From the NCBI GenBank assembly GCA_903813345.2, contig CAIIXF020000001.1, forward strand, positions 30,367,915-30,431,914: DNA of 64,000 nucleotides, read 5' to 3'. This DNA comes from Owenia fusiformis (lineage: Eukaryota; Annelida; Polychaeta; Sabellida; Oweniidae). The translations under genes and the position numbers were made by a program. Of this stretch, positions 26,628 through 39,600 are shown piece by piece. How positions within the stretch are numbered: the stretch's first letter is position 1; every line of letters begins with the position of its first letter. The notes under the pieces were generated by a model. The model searched no databases and had not been told where the DNA came from. It saw only the letters and a list, made by a program, of their open reading frames with translations.

Positions 26628-26807
26628 ATGGCGAGGCGATTGATTCAAGAGATCAATCATAAAACAATTGCAGTTTTATCAACATCAATTGACACAGAGA
26701 AGATATGCAAATTTGACAAGGAAGGATCATACGGCAGACTTAAAAATCATTCATCTCTTGATAAAGGGAACTGCTTATTTGTGTCCACTTTGCAGAATAA
26801 GTTAGCA
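26628..26807 (+). CDS. candidate alternative first exon (60 codons)
   Basis: The frame starts MARRLIQEINHKTIAVLSTS and continues to LQNKLA, where it meets GCA|GTAAGT at exactly phase 0 (180 bp), compatible with the CH2 exon at 41405. An in-frame TGA lies 15 bp upstream (26613). No homologue is recognised. The evidence is only an ATG, a strong donor and the right phase, which has a one-in-three chance of arising at random. If the donor is ignored the frame stops at 26891. Confidence 0.35.
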
Positions 26808-28449
26808 GTAAGTAAGATGTATCCTCTTATATTTAGTGCTGTATTGTGCTCATATTGTGCTGATGGGTTGGGGTGTTGGTCAACTCCTTGATTAAGATTG
26901 TCCTGTGAAATTTAAAACACAGGATGGCTGGGAATTCAAAAATTTATGAGAAGTGTCTTCATGTAAGTCTTTTCTGAATATATTATTATGTCACAACCAG
27001 AAGTGGTGACATATTGTTTTAGTCTCCAACTTTTTTTTATTTATGGTGTTCAGAAGTTGATGTTTGGCATCTGTAACAAATGGTAGGTGGTGACATTTGG
27101 TATGTTAATGCCTTGTTTACCTTTACAAATGTTCAATGAGACTTATTCATGCTTATTCAAGTGTTTAAGCAAGATTCTGAAGAGATGCATTTATTTGTGC
27201 AAAACCAAGAACATTCAACTTATTTCAATTTCTTATTATATTCTGAGGAAGTTTCTGATTTTCATCTTTGGGATGAAGAAAGATGGCAGCTGTGTAGAAT
27301 TATAATTTACTTGCATACATTCTTCATCACATCATCTTTAAAACCCTTGAGTAAATCACTTGAAATATTTTGTATAGAAGTTAGTTTTGAACCACTTCAA
27401 CGGGCCTTTTGTTCACATACAATCCCTTTAAAACATTTATTAATAGGTTCTTTTTAACAAACTATGGCACCACATTAATCATCTTAATGGCAAAAGGGTA
27501 ATGAAATTTAAAGGCAACTATTACATTTAAAGCTAAGCTATTATGAGGCCTGCTTTGAACAAATTACAAATGCATTCCTTTTTATTTATTACACATTTAT
27601 GTTTCTGGCTCCTTTCTTGTGTGATAAATAGCAATATTGAATAGGTTTTAAGTAACATAACTTATTGCAAACTTCATCATGTAATTTGTTACAGTTTCGT
27701 AATTTTAGAATTTTAATTTCCTCTATTTAAAAAATGTTATTTACCAATTTTATGCAAGTTAAGTTCAAGGATAATGACAAAGAAAGGTTGGCAGTAAAAA
27801 GAACATATTGCCACAAAGTATTGTGGTTTAAATGATGTGAGCGTGACAATTTTTTATGTGAAGGGTGTAGCACTTTATGCACCTTTAATGGATTAAGTCA
27901 AAGTATTGAGAGCTTATATTGAAAACTTTGATTTCATGTATGTTTGCTCTATTGGGTTCGACATACACATGCATATACAGGTTTTAGTAAAGGTAAAAAA
28001 GGACAGCCTTTGATATTTTTCATTCAATTTATGAATATAAACATCATCACTATTCAGTGTACAGTTTATAGTGTATACCATCAGTTCCGCTGTGTGATCC
28101 ATGGAGGCAGGGAACCTTTGAGATGGTACACAGATAAGTACATGTGATATGAAGCAGTAGTTTACAGCTGGAGGCCAATGTTTTTTAACATGAATATCCC
28201 ATGATTAGGACAGGTCAAAGGTGATGGTAGTAGGCTACAATGCACTTGAATATTGTATTGACTTTAAGCATCAGTGGCATGGTTATATAACAGCTTTATA
28301 CAAGTCGGGATATATGCCATACAATCATACAATTCAACAATCACACAGTGTACAGTTAAAGTTAAGAGATCCATCCGCAAAACATTAACATTAATACCTG
28401 TATATAGGATATTTAACTGATCGCCACTAAGTAATGCAGGATAGGCAAG
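26808..28449 (+). other. intron, no gene recognised
   Basis: AT-rich intron sequence. GTCACAACCAGAAGTGGTGAC near 26991 looks like a fragment of a dispersed repeat. The 102-codon frame at 27149-27457 has no donor or family match and is not called. Confidence 0.5.
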
Positions 28450-28560
28450 ATGTATAGATTCAACAGGGAGAAAGTACAACTACCTTACAAACGTTTGTTT
28501 GTTAAAGCAAGCTATGAAGATGATGAACTTTTCACTAAAAGATGGAAACCATCAGAAAAG
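28450..28560 (+). CDS. candidate alternative first exon (37 codons)
   Basis: The frame MYRFNREKVQLPYKRLFVKA to RWKPSEK ends at AAAAG|GTAAAG at phase 0, again compatible with 41405. The in-frame stop TAA at 28432-28434 makes this ATG the first available. The peptide is strongly basic, which could favour membrane or actin contact, but that is speculation. A TATA-like GGTTATATAACAG lies about 170 bp upstream (28279). No homologue is recognised. Confidence 0.4.
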
Positions 28561-29287
28561 GTAAAGTTTTCATGCTCCATTTTCTCAAAAATTCTAAATT
28601 TTTCTGCTCAGTCACCACCTGCATTGATTTTGAAATGTTGTATCTTAACATGAGCTCGGTATTTTTGATAAAACAACTCAGGTGTGGGCGGGTTCATAAT
28701 CTCTACTTCACCATATATAGATAGTGGTAGAAGCTGTATGCACATTTTGAACTTTATATTTGCTTTCCTGTTGAATTGATATTATCAAAATAGATTTCCA
28801 TAAGTGATAAAATAACATAGTTGAGATTAGGGAAGTTACCTAGGATTGGTCATATATTTGCTGAAATGTCCTGTTACATTGACATTTTTTGCTATTTAAG
28901 TTGCACTTGTATACATTGGACATTTAAAAAATTAAATTATATATATGGAACATGTTTGAATTTTCTCCTTGGCTGAGCTTAATGAAAGCTACAGGAGCAT
29001 AAATAAATAGGCCACTCAATTTGTATTAAAAGGTTTGAGTCGAGTTTAAGTCAAACACTTATTTATTATGAATTTTTATCATGGTATCACAAATGACATT
29101 GCATAAAGCAGCGTTTTCAAGTTTTTGTAATGTGATGATTGTGGTTTCTGTTTTCTTAAGTATCTGTATGCATTAAGAAGTTACTTTTCTGGTTTACAAT
29201 GTCTGTCTTGTTTTTCTTATTTTCACATCCAGTTCATAGCAGAACATATTAAAGATGCTTTGAGGCCAATTACAATTAACTGTTGAT
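28561..29287 (+). other. intron, nothing seen
   Basis: AT-rich sequence with no exon or repeat that I can support. Confidence 0.6.
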
Positions 29288-29729
29288 ACCTTATTAAAGC
29301 AAGGGGTTCGTATCAAGGAACCTGTGTAACCAAGGGCTGCTTTGCAAGGAACCTGTATATGTACATGTACTTTGTAGCTCAGTGATAGAAAATGATGAAG
29401 TTTCACAAATAAACCTTATTAAACCAAGGGGTTCGTATCAATGAACCTGTGTAACCAAGGGGTGCTTAGCAAGGAACCTGTATATGTACTTTGTAGCTCA
29501 GTGATAGAAAATGATGAAGTTTCACAAATAAACCTTATTAAACCAAGGGGTTCGTATCAATGAACCTGTGTAACCAAGGAGTGCCTAGCAAGGAACCTGT
29601 ATATGTACTTTGTAGCTCAGTGATAGAAAATGATGAAGTTTCACAAATAAATCTTATTAAACCAAGGGGTTCGTATCAATGAACCTGTGTAACCAAGGGG
29701 TGCTTAGCAAGGAACCTGTTATGTGCTTT
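29288..29729. repeat. tandem repeat, 119-bp unit, four copies
   Basis: Units start with ACCTTATTAAA(C/G)CAAGGGG and contain GTATCAATGAACCTGTGTAA, then TTTGTAGCTCAGTGATAG. Copies begin near 29288, 29413, 29532 and 29651. The last three are nearly identical with a period of 119 bp; the first has an extra ACATGT and more differences, and the last is truncated. The high identity points to recent amplification. Confidence 0.9.
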
Positions 29730-30034
29730 TGTAGCTGAAAATTGATAGAAAATTAGCATCAAACTAAGGGAGAATATATGTTTTTGTTTTTACTGTCATA
29801 TATTTTGTTGAACATGTTCAAGAACCACTGATTGGTGTTTCACCTTTTGTGGTGTATTTCCTTCAGAAAACAATTGTCTTCATTACCTTATCAAGCATAG
29901 ATACACTATACAATGTAGAGGTTGTTAACTCTACCAATACAAAGTACATAAAAGTTTGGGTTGTAGTTTCATGAAATTTCTTTGATTTAAATTGATTCTG
30001 GGAATTGTAAGGTAAAATAGTCATGACTTACTGC

Positions 30035-30736
30035 TTAACCTTTACCATGCTGCCTTATTTCAGCAAATATATCCCACGCAACTGGCTTATTTTTCAAAGA
30101 GTGCAAAAAATGATATACCTGGACTAAATAATTAATATCTCAATAACTACTGAATGAATCTGGATAAAATTTTCACAAAGGGAAGATACAGTGGCCTGGC
30201 TCATGAAAAAAATGTTCTCATGAATTTTTTCGTACATTAACACGACTGGGCATAAATATACCATGAATACTCCTCCGGAATCCGCCGCTCCGCCTCTTCG
30301 TCTGATCAGAATCCAAATCTGAATTTGCAGCGATCGAATGTTCAATTTTTCAATTCAGAAAATATTCTAGTTTCTATTTTCGATGACCGTTATCGGCTTC
30401 CAAGAGCCTAAAGAGCTCGAAATCGTAATCCATTTCCTCCACATTTTCGTTATGATCGTATTTGTCCACCATTTTGTACGATTCGTTCACTAAAAACGAC
30501 TAAAACACTGTTTAAATTGATGAATTGAGAATTATTTTTCGAAATATCGCCATTTCTAGGTCAACAGGAAGTCATGTTAGGCACTGAATAAATCGGGCAA
30601 TCTAATTGGACGATACGAATGGCGCGAAAAAGTAAAGTTTTTAAAAGTTTGAAATCGGGCGTACGGGTCCGCCGGCAGTTGTGAGAGACATTTTAGTCTC
30701 GGCGGACGAGTCCGCCGGCAGCACGCTAAAGGTTAA
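30035..30736. mobile_element. piggyBac-like MITE at duplicated TTAA
   Basis: TTAA at 30035-30038 and 30733-30736 flank a 694-bp body with inverted ends CCTTTACCATGCTGCC and GGCAGCACGCTAAAGG (14 of 16 positions pair). TTAA duplication with CC(T/C)-type ends is characteristic of piggyBac elements. GTCCGCCGGCAG occurs twice near the right end in a GC-rich hairpin. No transposase frame exists. The short frames inside it are not genes. Confidence 0.8.
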
Positions 30737-32029
30737 AGAGAAGAATATGTTTGTCTGAAAGCACATTGCATGATAGAATTTCCTCAACTTCAATGCAGTT
30801 GAAGTTGACCTTTTTATTTGCAAAAGCTAACACTTGCTGCGAACGTAACAATACACTTCTGTGATCACAAAACTGCAACAAGAAATTCCAATATTTTATT
30901 TTCTCAAGTACCTTTTGTTAATCTTGTGGTGTTTAGAAAGTCCATTGAAGTGGATCATAAGCAGAATATTGGTTTAACTGTAAGCTTGTAACATACTGGA
31001 TTAGATAAGTTAATGTTGGTAAACATTATTCATGCTTTTGCTTTGGATTAATTTTATATATTAAAATCATATAAAAATGCATGAGTTGATTTTTTAAACT
31101 GAAGCTTAAAGTAGGCGCCATTAACCTCCATCGCATTTATTCATTCATGCATGTGAAGCCATTAGGGCCCTACATGTATAAATTTTGATGATGATTTCAT
31201 TTTTTTGTCTAAGATAAACCTATTTGCTGAACTATGATCGGAATTCCAATTGGATTTTCTATACAAAGCAGTGGAACCTTTTGAAATAATTCCAAAATGA
31301 CAGTACGTAGTTCTAAATAGTGGTGACTTATTTGTTAACATAATTTCAAATGATAATTATTGTCTAACAGTGACATCTTGGTAAATTCTATATTAAGGGT
31401 GCATTTTTTATTGAAATCTGTAGTTATCCAGGACTTAATTAATACATTCTTATTTTCAGAAATTCAAAAATATAAGTGTAAATCAAATATTTGCTAAAAT
31501 AGCGAAGAATATCTGCCCATTGTGCCAAGCCTTATCTTCTTGTTCTATGTAAAGCTGAACTTCTATTTTATTGGTCTGTGACTTACACCAATCATTTCTG
31601 AATATGGAATAGCAAGATAACTTTCAGATTTGTTTAACTTAACTCTGATTCTGATCAGCTCACATCTGATCTAGAACCCATTTAATAGTACATGTATTCT
31701 CAACAATAGCGTTTTCATGCCCACCCATCTGGATCATGAATGAAATTGCTTTTTGCTTAAATGTGCATATTTATTTCTAAAGACATACCAACTCTGAATA
31801 TCTCCTTCAAATTCTGAAGCCTTTTTAGCTACATCACATTACAAAAGAAAAGAAAAATGTAAAAGGTTTAAAATATTATATTATATTTATAACATTTTCG
31901 ACTTGAACCAATGGAACCTTTTTAGGTTATGAAAAGATGTCACTTTGTGGGCTAATACCTCATGTTTCATTGGTATTTGTACTTTAAAAGACAATGCAAC
32001 TTTCTATGTTTGACTTTCAAGGTGGTTAT
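30737..32029 (+). other. intron, nothing seen
   Basis: AT-rich sequence without supported features. Confidence 0.6.
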
Positions 32030-32330
32030 CACTGGCGGATTAGGGGGGGGGGGGCCTGGGGGCCCGGCCCCCCGCCCCTTGGGTGGGCCCAGAAAAAAAA
32101 AAGGCCTTCATGCCCCAAAAAGTAGGCCTTTTTGGTCATTACTGGGCCTTTTAAGGCCTTATTTTTTAATTTCAGGCCAAATTTTGAAAAAAATAGGCCT
32201 CAAAATTTCAAAATTTGGGCCCACTTTTGGGTTTTAGGGGCCCAAAATTTTTTTTCGCGCAAGTGCGGACGTTTTTTTTCTCTGACCTAAAATTTGGGCC
32301 CCCCCTTGTTGGTTCCCAGATCCGCCCCTG
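32030..32330. mobile_element. short GGGGCGGATC-ended DNA-transposon remnant
   Basis: The left end CACTGGCGGATTAGGGG and the right end AGATCCGCCCCTG form short imperfect inverted repeats. GGTTAT-like sequence lies on both outer sides. The interior has long G, C, A and T runs and repeated AGGCCT/GGGCCC words. The end resembles the widespread CAGGGGCGGATC-type non-autonomous elements. No protein is encoded; the 91-codon frame crossing it is a composition artefact. Confidence 0.6.
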
Positions 32331-35300
32331 GTTATGAAGTTGGAGCAACTCAAACCTTGTGAATCAAGATGGAAATTTTCAGAAGTCTTAGTCTTGTCGA
32401 ATGATATTATTATGTTGTTTATTGGATGAATAGATGTCACTTATGCAAAGTGCGTTTATACATTATCATACCACAGTTTATTTATTTGATATATTGCTCA
32501 TCAATATGGTTATGTTAGATTTTAAAAAATGTATTTATAATTGAATGGTTGGCAGTGAAACTTTCAATACACTCTTGCTATAAATATAATTGCTTAAATG
32601 GAATTGAATGGCATTTAAACTGTTAAAATAACACTTTAATTTCAATAAATGCCAAGTTAAATAAGAATGTTTCTTAGTTGCATTAATAGATGTCAGTCTG
32701 TTATATAATTGGGTCTCTATGAATGTGGACAGTTTTTAATATGACATAAGTTCCCAAAGTATATAATATCTTTGTTTGGAACAGTTGCTGTTAATTTCTC
32801 TTAATTAAGTTAACATTATACTAGGTTAGAAAAAATAGTTTGGACATCTGGGTTCTACTTTTCATTGATTTTATTGTCTCAGGAATGAACATTTTAATGG
32901 ATTAAACAGAAATAATTATTCCAAAGTTGTATAACAGCTTGTATAGGGACAACAGATTTATAGAAACTAATCAAGTCTTGAAAATGAAAGTACATGTACG
33001 GTTAACGGTTATATTGAATCTGAAGTTCTTTAATGATTGGGTGTCAAGTCTTGAGCTGCTAAACATCATGAGTTCAAAATACACGCTCCTTTTTGGTGGG
33101 AAAAAAGGACACTGGCATGCAAACCATTTAATAATTTATCAACTAGTTGTATTCAAAGGTCTCATGGATCAATAAAGGATTTGATCAATTTTTATGGTGT
33201 GTGTGTATATTTTAACTTCACTATTGACTTGCGTTTATTCTTGGTTAGAGGAAATGTATAGTAGGACATGTTACGAATAAAGCCAAGGCATGATATGGTC
33301 TGAATGTACACTATACCTATTCATAGTCACAATGCAAAAAACAGCAAAATAAGCATTAAGTGTATATAAATGATTTATTTTTATTGATACAGTGACTGAA
33401 AAGTATCCGAGCATTGAGAGGGCGGCTAAAGAGGTTGAAAGGTAAATTTAAGGACATTCTCAAAAAGTTGCCTGTAATAGGACGATTAAATGCCAGTGTG
33501 ACGCTTCCTGTATTCAATGGTTTTAAAAGTTACCCAAGTAGAACACAGATGTAGGTTACCTATACATAGGGTTAGGGAATACCATTTACCATCATATTAA
33601 CAGTTGAAAAGGTCGCAACAGAAGAATTCCCCAGAAAGGAGCTGGGTCAAATTTTAGACATTCATAAGTCAAATGATTTAGAAAGAAAGCTAATTGAATT
33701 GAAGATAATCATTGCTGAGTTTATCTATTTTATCAGCTCATTCAGTGGACTCTTTAGTTGTACTCAGTCTGACACAATTGCAGATTAATATGTACAACTT
33801 ATCAAGTGTCTGAACAAACATTTACATTGGCGTTTGAACTGTAACCCCAAGAGACTTGAATATTTCACCAACACCCATCTGACAAGAGAGGACAAGCTTA
33901 TGAGCAACATAAATAGCTGTGGAAAATTCACAAGATCAAACATTAGTGAACTATATTAAACCCTCTGTTTTCATTGCTTGTTCAACAAACCAGAGCTATC
34001 TCACGTCATATGGATAGATAAACATAACATTTGGAATAGGATCACTGTAGTTGCTTGCTGGAGCTTGGGCTCGCTTGGTGATTTTGAGCTTGATGTTTGG
34101 CTATGTACGGACAAACTGGAGATTTGTATACCACACATCTGTTGAAATATAGTTTAGTTTGAAAGTCATATTTAAAGCAAGAATTGACTCAACTAACACA
34201 AATAGAGCAAAATTTGCCTTAGAAAGACACATACTACTCAGCCTATTTGGCTTGAAAGGTACTAAAAAGAAGTTTCGGCTGACAAGCATAGAAAAAAGAT
34301 TTTATCCAAGTCAGGTAATAATAGGATGAGAAGTTCATTCTAAAAATAGTATACCAAAGACACTTGGATCCCGGAAATACAACAGTTAAGTTTAGCCAGC
34401 TGGTAAATATATTCTGGATTCATTAGTGATCCAGTCATTCTCTCCAAGTAGATTTCTGGGGTCAGTTACCAGGGAAGAGAAAGTGGACTTATTGCTGGAG
34501 GTCTATAGCAGCTGACCAGGAGTTAGCAGCATATAGCATTGCATTTATGAACAGATCAAGTTCCTTTATTGATTTGGTACAGAAGAGTTTGAAACAACAT
34601 AAAATCAACTCCAAGTACTTATTACATCACTGAAGGATTGATTGCTAAGCTGGACTTTAGTTTTGGTATCAGTTTGGAGGAGAATGAAGCAGATAACTCA
34701 ATAACTGACCACATGTACTTGAGGGTCCCTCTGATATGAACTAACAGAACTTGAACCTTTGGATAGATAGTTGTATTTACAAAACATAGGGCATCTGGAT
34801 CTGCACTTGATATATGATAGATAGAACTGCATATCAATTAAATAGAATTAATCAATAATTAGAAGCAATTAGGCTATTACACTGAACTAAATACCTTTGG
34901 GACTATTTCATCGCTGTCAGATTTGCACATAGATCAATCACAGGAAATCTTAACATTTGGATAAAAAGATCTGGACCTGCCGGTTTAATAGAATATTCAC
35001 CAGCAGGGTCATCAGTAAAAAAAATAAACGTTAATATATTCACATGTCCTGCAATAATGATATGTTAACTGGACAACTTGGCAAGGATTTAATTTGACTG
35101 ATGTACGTATATAACATCTGTGCCACAGGGATGTGCCTTTAGGATTGCATGTAGATATGTAAAATAAACTGGACATCACCTTTCACTCTTCACATTTGGC
35201 CCGAGCTCATCAAAGGGGCAGAATTATAAATAGGAGAGTATTTGATTCTATAGAAAAGGTTAAAGGTTTATATTAGTTTATATCAAGGAGCCAGTCGTGA

Positions 35301-36115
35301 CTTCCTTTCAGTTTTGAATATAAGGATAACATTTTAAGGATAATTTGAAATATATTATAAATCATAGCAAATGACTATATTCTACTTATATAACGGTGTT
35401 GGAATAATAACATGTGTATTTAACAACTATAGACCTGTATATACAAATGTATAGAGCTGTGTGATTTACTTTGAATGACTCACTTTCATTGCTGGAATCC
35501 CAGCATAAGAATATTAGTTCTAGAGATCAGCACTCCTACTTGGCATTTTGGCGGAGAAATACTCATAGAACTCTAAAAATCAGGTTATGTATACACAAAA
35601 CCAATAGACTTGACAGGATCTCTTGCTAGGGTAACAACTCTAAAGGATAGCAATAAAGTTTGTTATTAAATTCTTTGGAAACTTTCGAAGCTCGATTCAT
35701 CTGTTGCATATGTTACTTAATATAACTTAGGAATTATAAAGTAAAGTGGATGTACTGTTGCAATATTACAACTCAGGTATAGAATGCTTTGGAGCCAGCT
35801 TGTCATATAGGATTGGACCTAAGTATATTGACTCTCACAAATTCGTCAACATCGAACGGTACTTGAGTGCTCTAGCTGATCGGAGGTCCTGAGAAATTTG
35901 ATCAGAAATATGTTTGGATAAAGTATTCTTAAATATACTTACACAGTAGCCAGTTTACTAAAGGTCTAAATCATACATGTAACTTACAATCAGGATTTGT
36001 GTAGAGTTTGCTTAACGTCCAATACAGGGTTGACCCCAATAGAAACATGCACAACATCAACCAAATAGGACCAATATATGAGGTATGAATTAGGATATAT
36101 TAGAAACCAAGCACG
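32331..36115 (+). other. intron, no gene recognised
   Basis: A long AT-rich stretch. From about 33200 to 36000 the base texture is more mixed and could hold decayed mobile-element sequence, but no domain is readable. The short segment 33393-33441 has splice-like borders and is discussed under rejected items. Confidence 0.45.
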
Positions 36116-36499
36116 ATGTTTAAGTGTGGATTATGTGGATGTGGGGGTAAGAAGAAAAAGCCAGATGAGGCGTATATGCCCACCCTTAGGACTGGGCATC
36201 TCTCGGTGCCTCCAAATGTACCAGATAAGGATAACTCACCTGTTGCTTATACTGTATCAGAAGTAGAGGATAAACCAAACAAAAATGCCTCATATGGGCC
36301 CAGTGGTCAAATTACGCCAAATGCAATGGGCATGGTACCCCCGTCACCATTGATTGGGACATTAGAAAGGTTGAGGAAGCAAGGCCCAAACACTAGAAAG
36401 TTGAGTGGGCAGAATGGGAACGGATCACTCTCCCCACTCCAGCACTCACAACAGTTCTTGCTGAATAACCCGTCACCACAGACTGCCAGGCGTGGGAAG
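36116..36499 (+). CDS. alternative first exon with Cys/Lys-rich N-terminus, CH2-only isoform
   Basis: The exon has 128 codons from MFKCGLCGCGGKKKKPDEAY to QTARRGK, ending at AAG|GTAGGC at phase 0 and so joining in frame to ISDVVVPGETE at 41405. An in-frame TAG five codons upstream of the ATG sets the start. The first 15 residues combine three Cys with a Lys cluster, a layout common in palmitoylated membrane-anchored termini. The remainder is a Pro/Ser/Asn-rich, probably disordered linker with several SP sites. Vertebrate dystonin and MACF1 also have alternative N-termini, some predicted to be acylated and some with a shortened actin-binding domain. Function here is inferred from that parallel. 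Confidence 0.7.
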
Positions 36500-36601
36500 G
36501 TAGGCATTCTCAACAGGTCTATACAGGCTAGATGTTCAGTATGCTTAATTTTTATTATTCATACCAGAATCTGTTTTTTATTTTAAATTCTGATTGGTTG
36601 G

Positions 36602-36690
36602 CTTTGTATAAAAAACCTATCTCATACCCACCTACCCACGTACGTTGGACATGATACAGTCTTTGAAGGTTTTTTTTATACAAAGCCTGA
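36602..36690. repeat. foldback with about 20-bp arms
   Basis: GGCTTTGTATAAAAAACCT and AGGTTTTTTTTATACAAAGCC are inverse complements apart from T-run length, separated by about 50 bp. This is probably a small MITE remnant. Confidence 0.7.
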
Positions 36691-39600
36691 TTTGTTGCTT
36701 GAAAGTGAAGTAAATATTTACATCCTTTTGGCTTTATATGAAACAATACTAATTTTACAAAATCTAGTTTGAATTTCCGCAAAAAAGCATTAACTTGTTT
36801 TGCATGGATGGTGCATGATTGTGTAGTGCATTGTGTTATCAGTGAACTGCACGCAATTACTCTCAGTGCTTGAGGCAGGAAGGTGCACATAGTTGTGCCT
36901 CATCGCTATGCTGCATAATTTATATATATATTTTAATGCCAAGTTAGAATATATTAAATTATGCTAACTTTGACTTACATATAATTACCTGTTCCCGAAA
37001 GTAAGGTTACATATTTGCAACCACATGGTAAAGGAGTTTCCAAATGCTCAACCCGCGCCATCAATAGAATTAAGTTATGACTTCGGATAGGTTGAAACTT
37101 TAGAAAATTTATTCATTCTGAAAAATGTTGATGTTTTAAGTTCATAATTATGTCATAGCCTGCAGGTACATTTAGCTGTGTGTAAACGAGCCATTCATCA
37201 AGGAAAATACCTGTTTCATGTTTTGCTCTGTGCTACACTTTGTAAAAATACTAGATTTATCATGGGTAAGATACTTGTAAATGAGGAATCAGTCAATTAG
37301 GATCAATCCTGGGCTCTCATTGATGATAACCTGAGAGTCTGAGAGTGCAGTTCTATTCTAATAACACAATATTGTGGCCAGAATTAAAACTCTTTTCTTG
37401 TGTGTAACAAGTCTATAACATTATAGCCATATACATTGTTTTATATTATATTGAATTCTGATGTCTGAAATAAACAGAAAAACACGAAACAGATGAATCC
37501 AGCTGTTATGACATAACAACAAAAATATTTCTTAATGTATCTAGAACTTTTGAGATCATAAACATAGTAATTATTCAGACAAGTAACTTATTCCCCTTTC
37601 AAGTTTGTGGTTCTTCGTGCTATCTTTCCACCACCTACTACAGTTGTGTTGAAAGAAGAGATTTCTTTGTTTTGAAGTCAGTCATCTTGATCATCCATGT
37701 ATTACATGACTGAAGGAGTATACTGGTTTAACAATATGGGGAGGTGTGGCATTAGGACCTGATACAAGTTGAGATTCAATCCACCAACAGAAGACTCCTT
37801 ACTATCTTTGCATAGCCATAACATGTTATAATCATTAGGAGCATTTGTGCATGGAGATATGAGGTGTTGGTAGTACTCATCCAGTCAGTTGGAAGTCATA
37901 CTAAACTTATCTCAGATCCAACTCTACATGATACATGTGAAGTGTATCAGACCATACCCTGGGTGTCCATGGTGTTTGAAGTTTCATCATGCTGCTCTTA
38001 GATTCCTATGTCATTATTTCTCTGCTAGAGATAAACTGCTGCAGGAAGATGCCACATTCTTGTTTAGATTCTGCAGCAATACACATTTGATTTTGTAATT
38101 TGATGAGTTTATGATTAGTGATAATGGATTGCAATGTTTGATTTGTTTTCCTCGTTAGGCTCAGTTGTTATATCAACCTGCAACACTGTGTAAAATACAT
38201 CACTTATCATGGTAAGATGAAAAAGAGAAAAAATCAGTTATTTCTTCGATTTGTCATTCTCTTCAATATTTACCTTGGAGCGTCTCTAGTGTAGAAATTG
38301 ATATGAGTTACCATTGGACAAAACGTAAAAGATTTATTCATTACCTACAGGTAGAGGAATACTTCTGAGTATGTGAATAACCTCATCTTAAATTCGGTCA
38401 TATTCGGTTTCCACCCACATTTCAGATTCCCAATCTGTACCTATTTGCAAGCGTTTTGTATTTGAATGTCTTGAATTAAATTCAAATGTCTTATCGTGTC
38501 TATCATAATACATCGGATTACGATGAACTTTGGAAAAATAGTTTTCTTAGTGAATGTCATGACTTGATATGTTAGGTATTTTAACAGTAGGTTTCCCAAG
38601 CTTTTTGCTGAAATATCTGAATAGATATAAGATAGAACACTATGCTTGGAATGACCCTACATCAAACTAGCCAAAGTGTTCAATTAAAGGTCTCGATTTT
38701 ATCTTAGGATCATAATTGCTAAGAGGGGTTCACTAAGGACCCTAAGGCAAACTAATATTAAGTCAATATATATATTTTATGGAATTTTTTACACTCTCCC
38801 CATGTTTGGAAAATGTTTTTTAATAATTTAATTTCATTATTGCTGTGTCCCCTCAACATAATATTTTGGTCCTAAAATGGTTTGGCAACTGTTTGCATAA
38901 CAGTACTGATGCTATGCTAAGTTAATCAATGCTAATGCTTCCCATATTTTCAGTTCCTAACCTTGATTAAAATAGATGTGCAATATGGTAATATAGAAGA
39001 TACATCACACTCAGTAAATATCTGTCTGTACCACCACCTGTCTAGGAATACATTATGTACACTTATCCTACCAACCTGTACTAGTTCCCATATATATATT
39101 TTATGAGGATAAAAATGAAAAATTAAACAAATGGCAAATGGAAATGCCATTAGAAACTAAATTAAAGTTTTCATTGCTTATCTGCTTTATATAATTGAAT
39201 ATCATTGAGTAACATGCTATTAAACTGATCAGAATAAAATTATAGTAGACAGTAAAGTTTTGCAAACCTGTATATTCTACCCTATATACATGTATGGTCA
39301 TTGGGTTACATAGTTTAAAATCATTCTTTTCTGCACATTTCCTTAAAACAAGCGATCAACACTTTCCATTCTGATACTTCTATCATCTGAATCTTTTTTT
39401 TTGCTGAGCAGGTTTCTGTTAAAAATGCCTTGGATGATGCCATCAGCATATTCTACATCAAATAAGAGTTTTGAAGCACTTGTCTGTATATAAGTCAGAA
39501 ACATCATGATAACATTAGATATGTGATGTGCAAAAATGTTTAGGAATGTTATCTTTGTCTTGATAGACAAAGATAACTTCATGCAGTCATATGTCAGAAT

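Noticed and set aside
27149-27457. 102-codon frame beginning MLIQVFKQDSEEMHLFVQNQ
   Set aside because: No donor at a usable phase, no homologue and AT-rich random composition.
33393-33441. 49-bp segment with AG and GT borders encoding TEKYPSIERAAKEVER in one frame
   Set aside because: Its length is not a multiple of three. From any phase-0 upstream exon it begins with TGA, so it cannot join the gene's frame. At most it could be an untranslated exon.
36555-36890. 111-codon antisense frame
   Set aside because: It covers a foldback repeat and has no family match.
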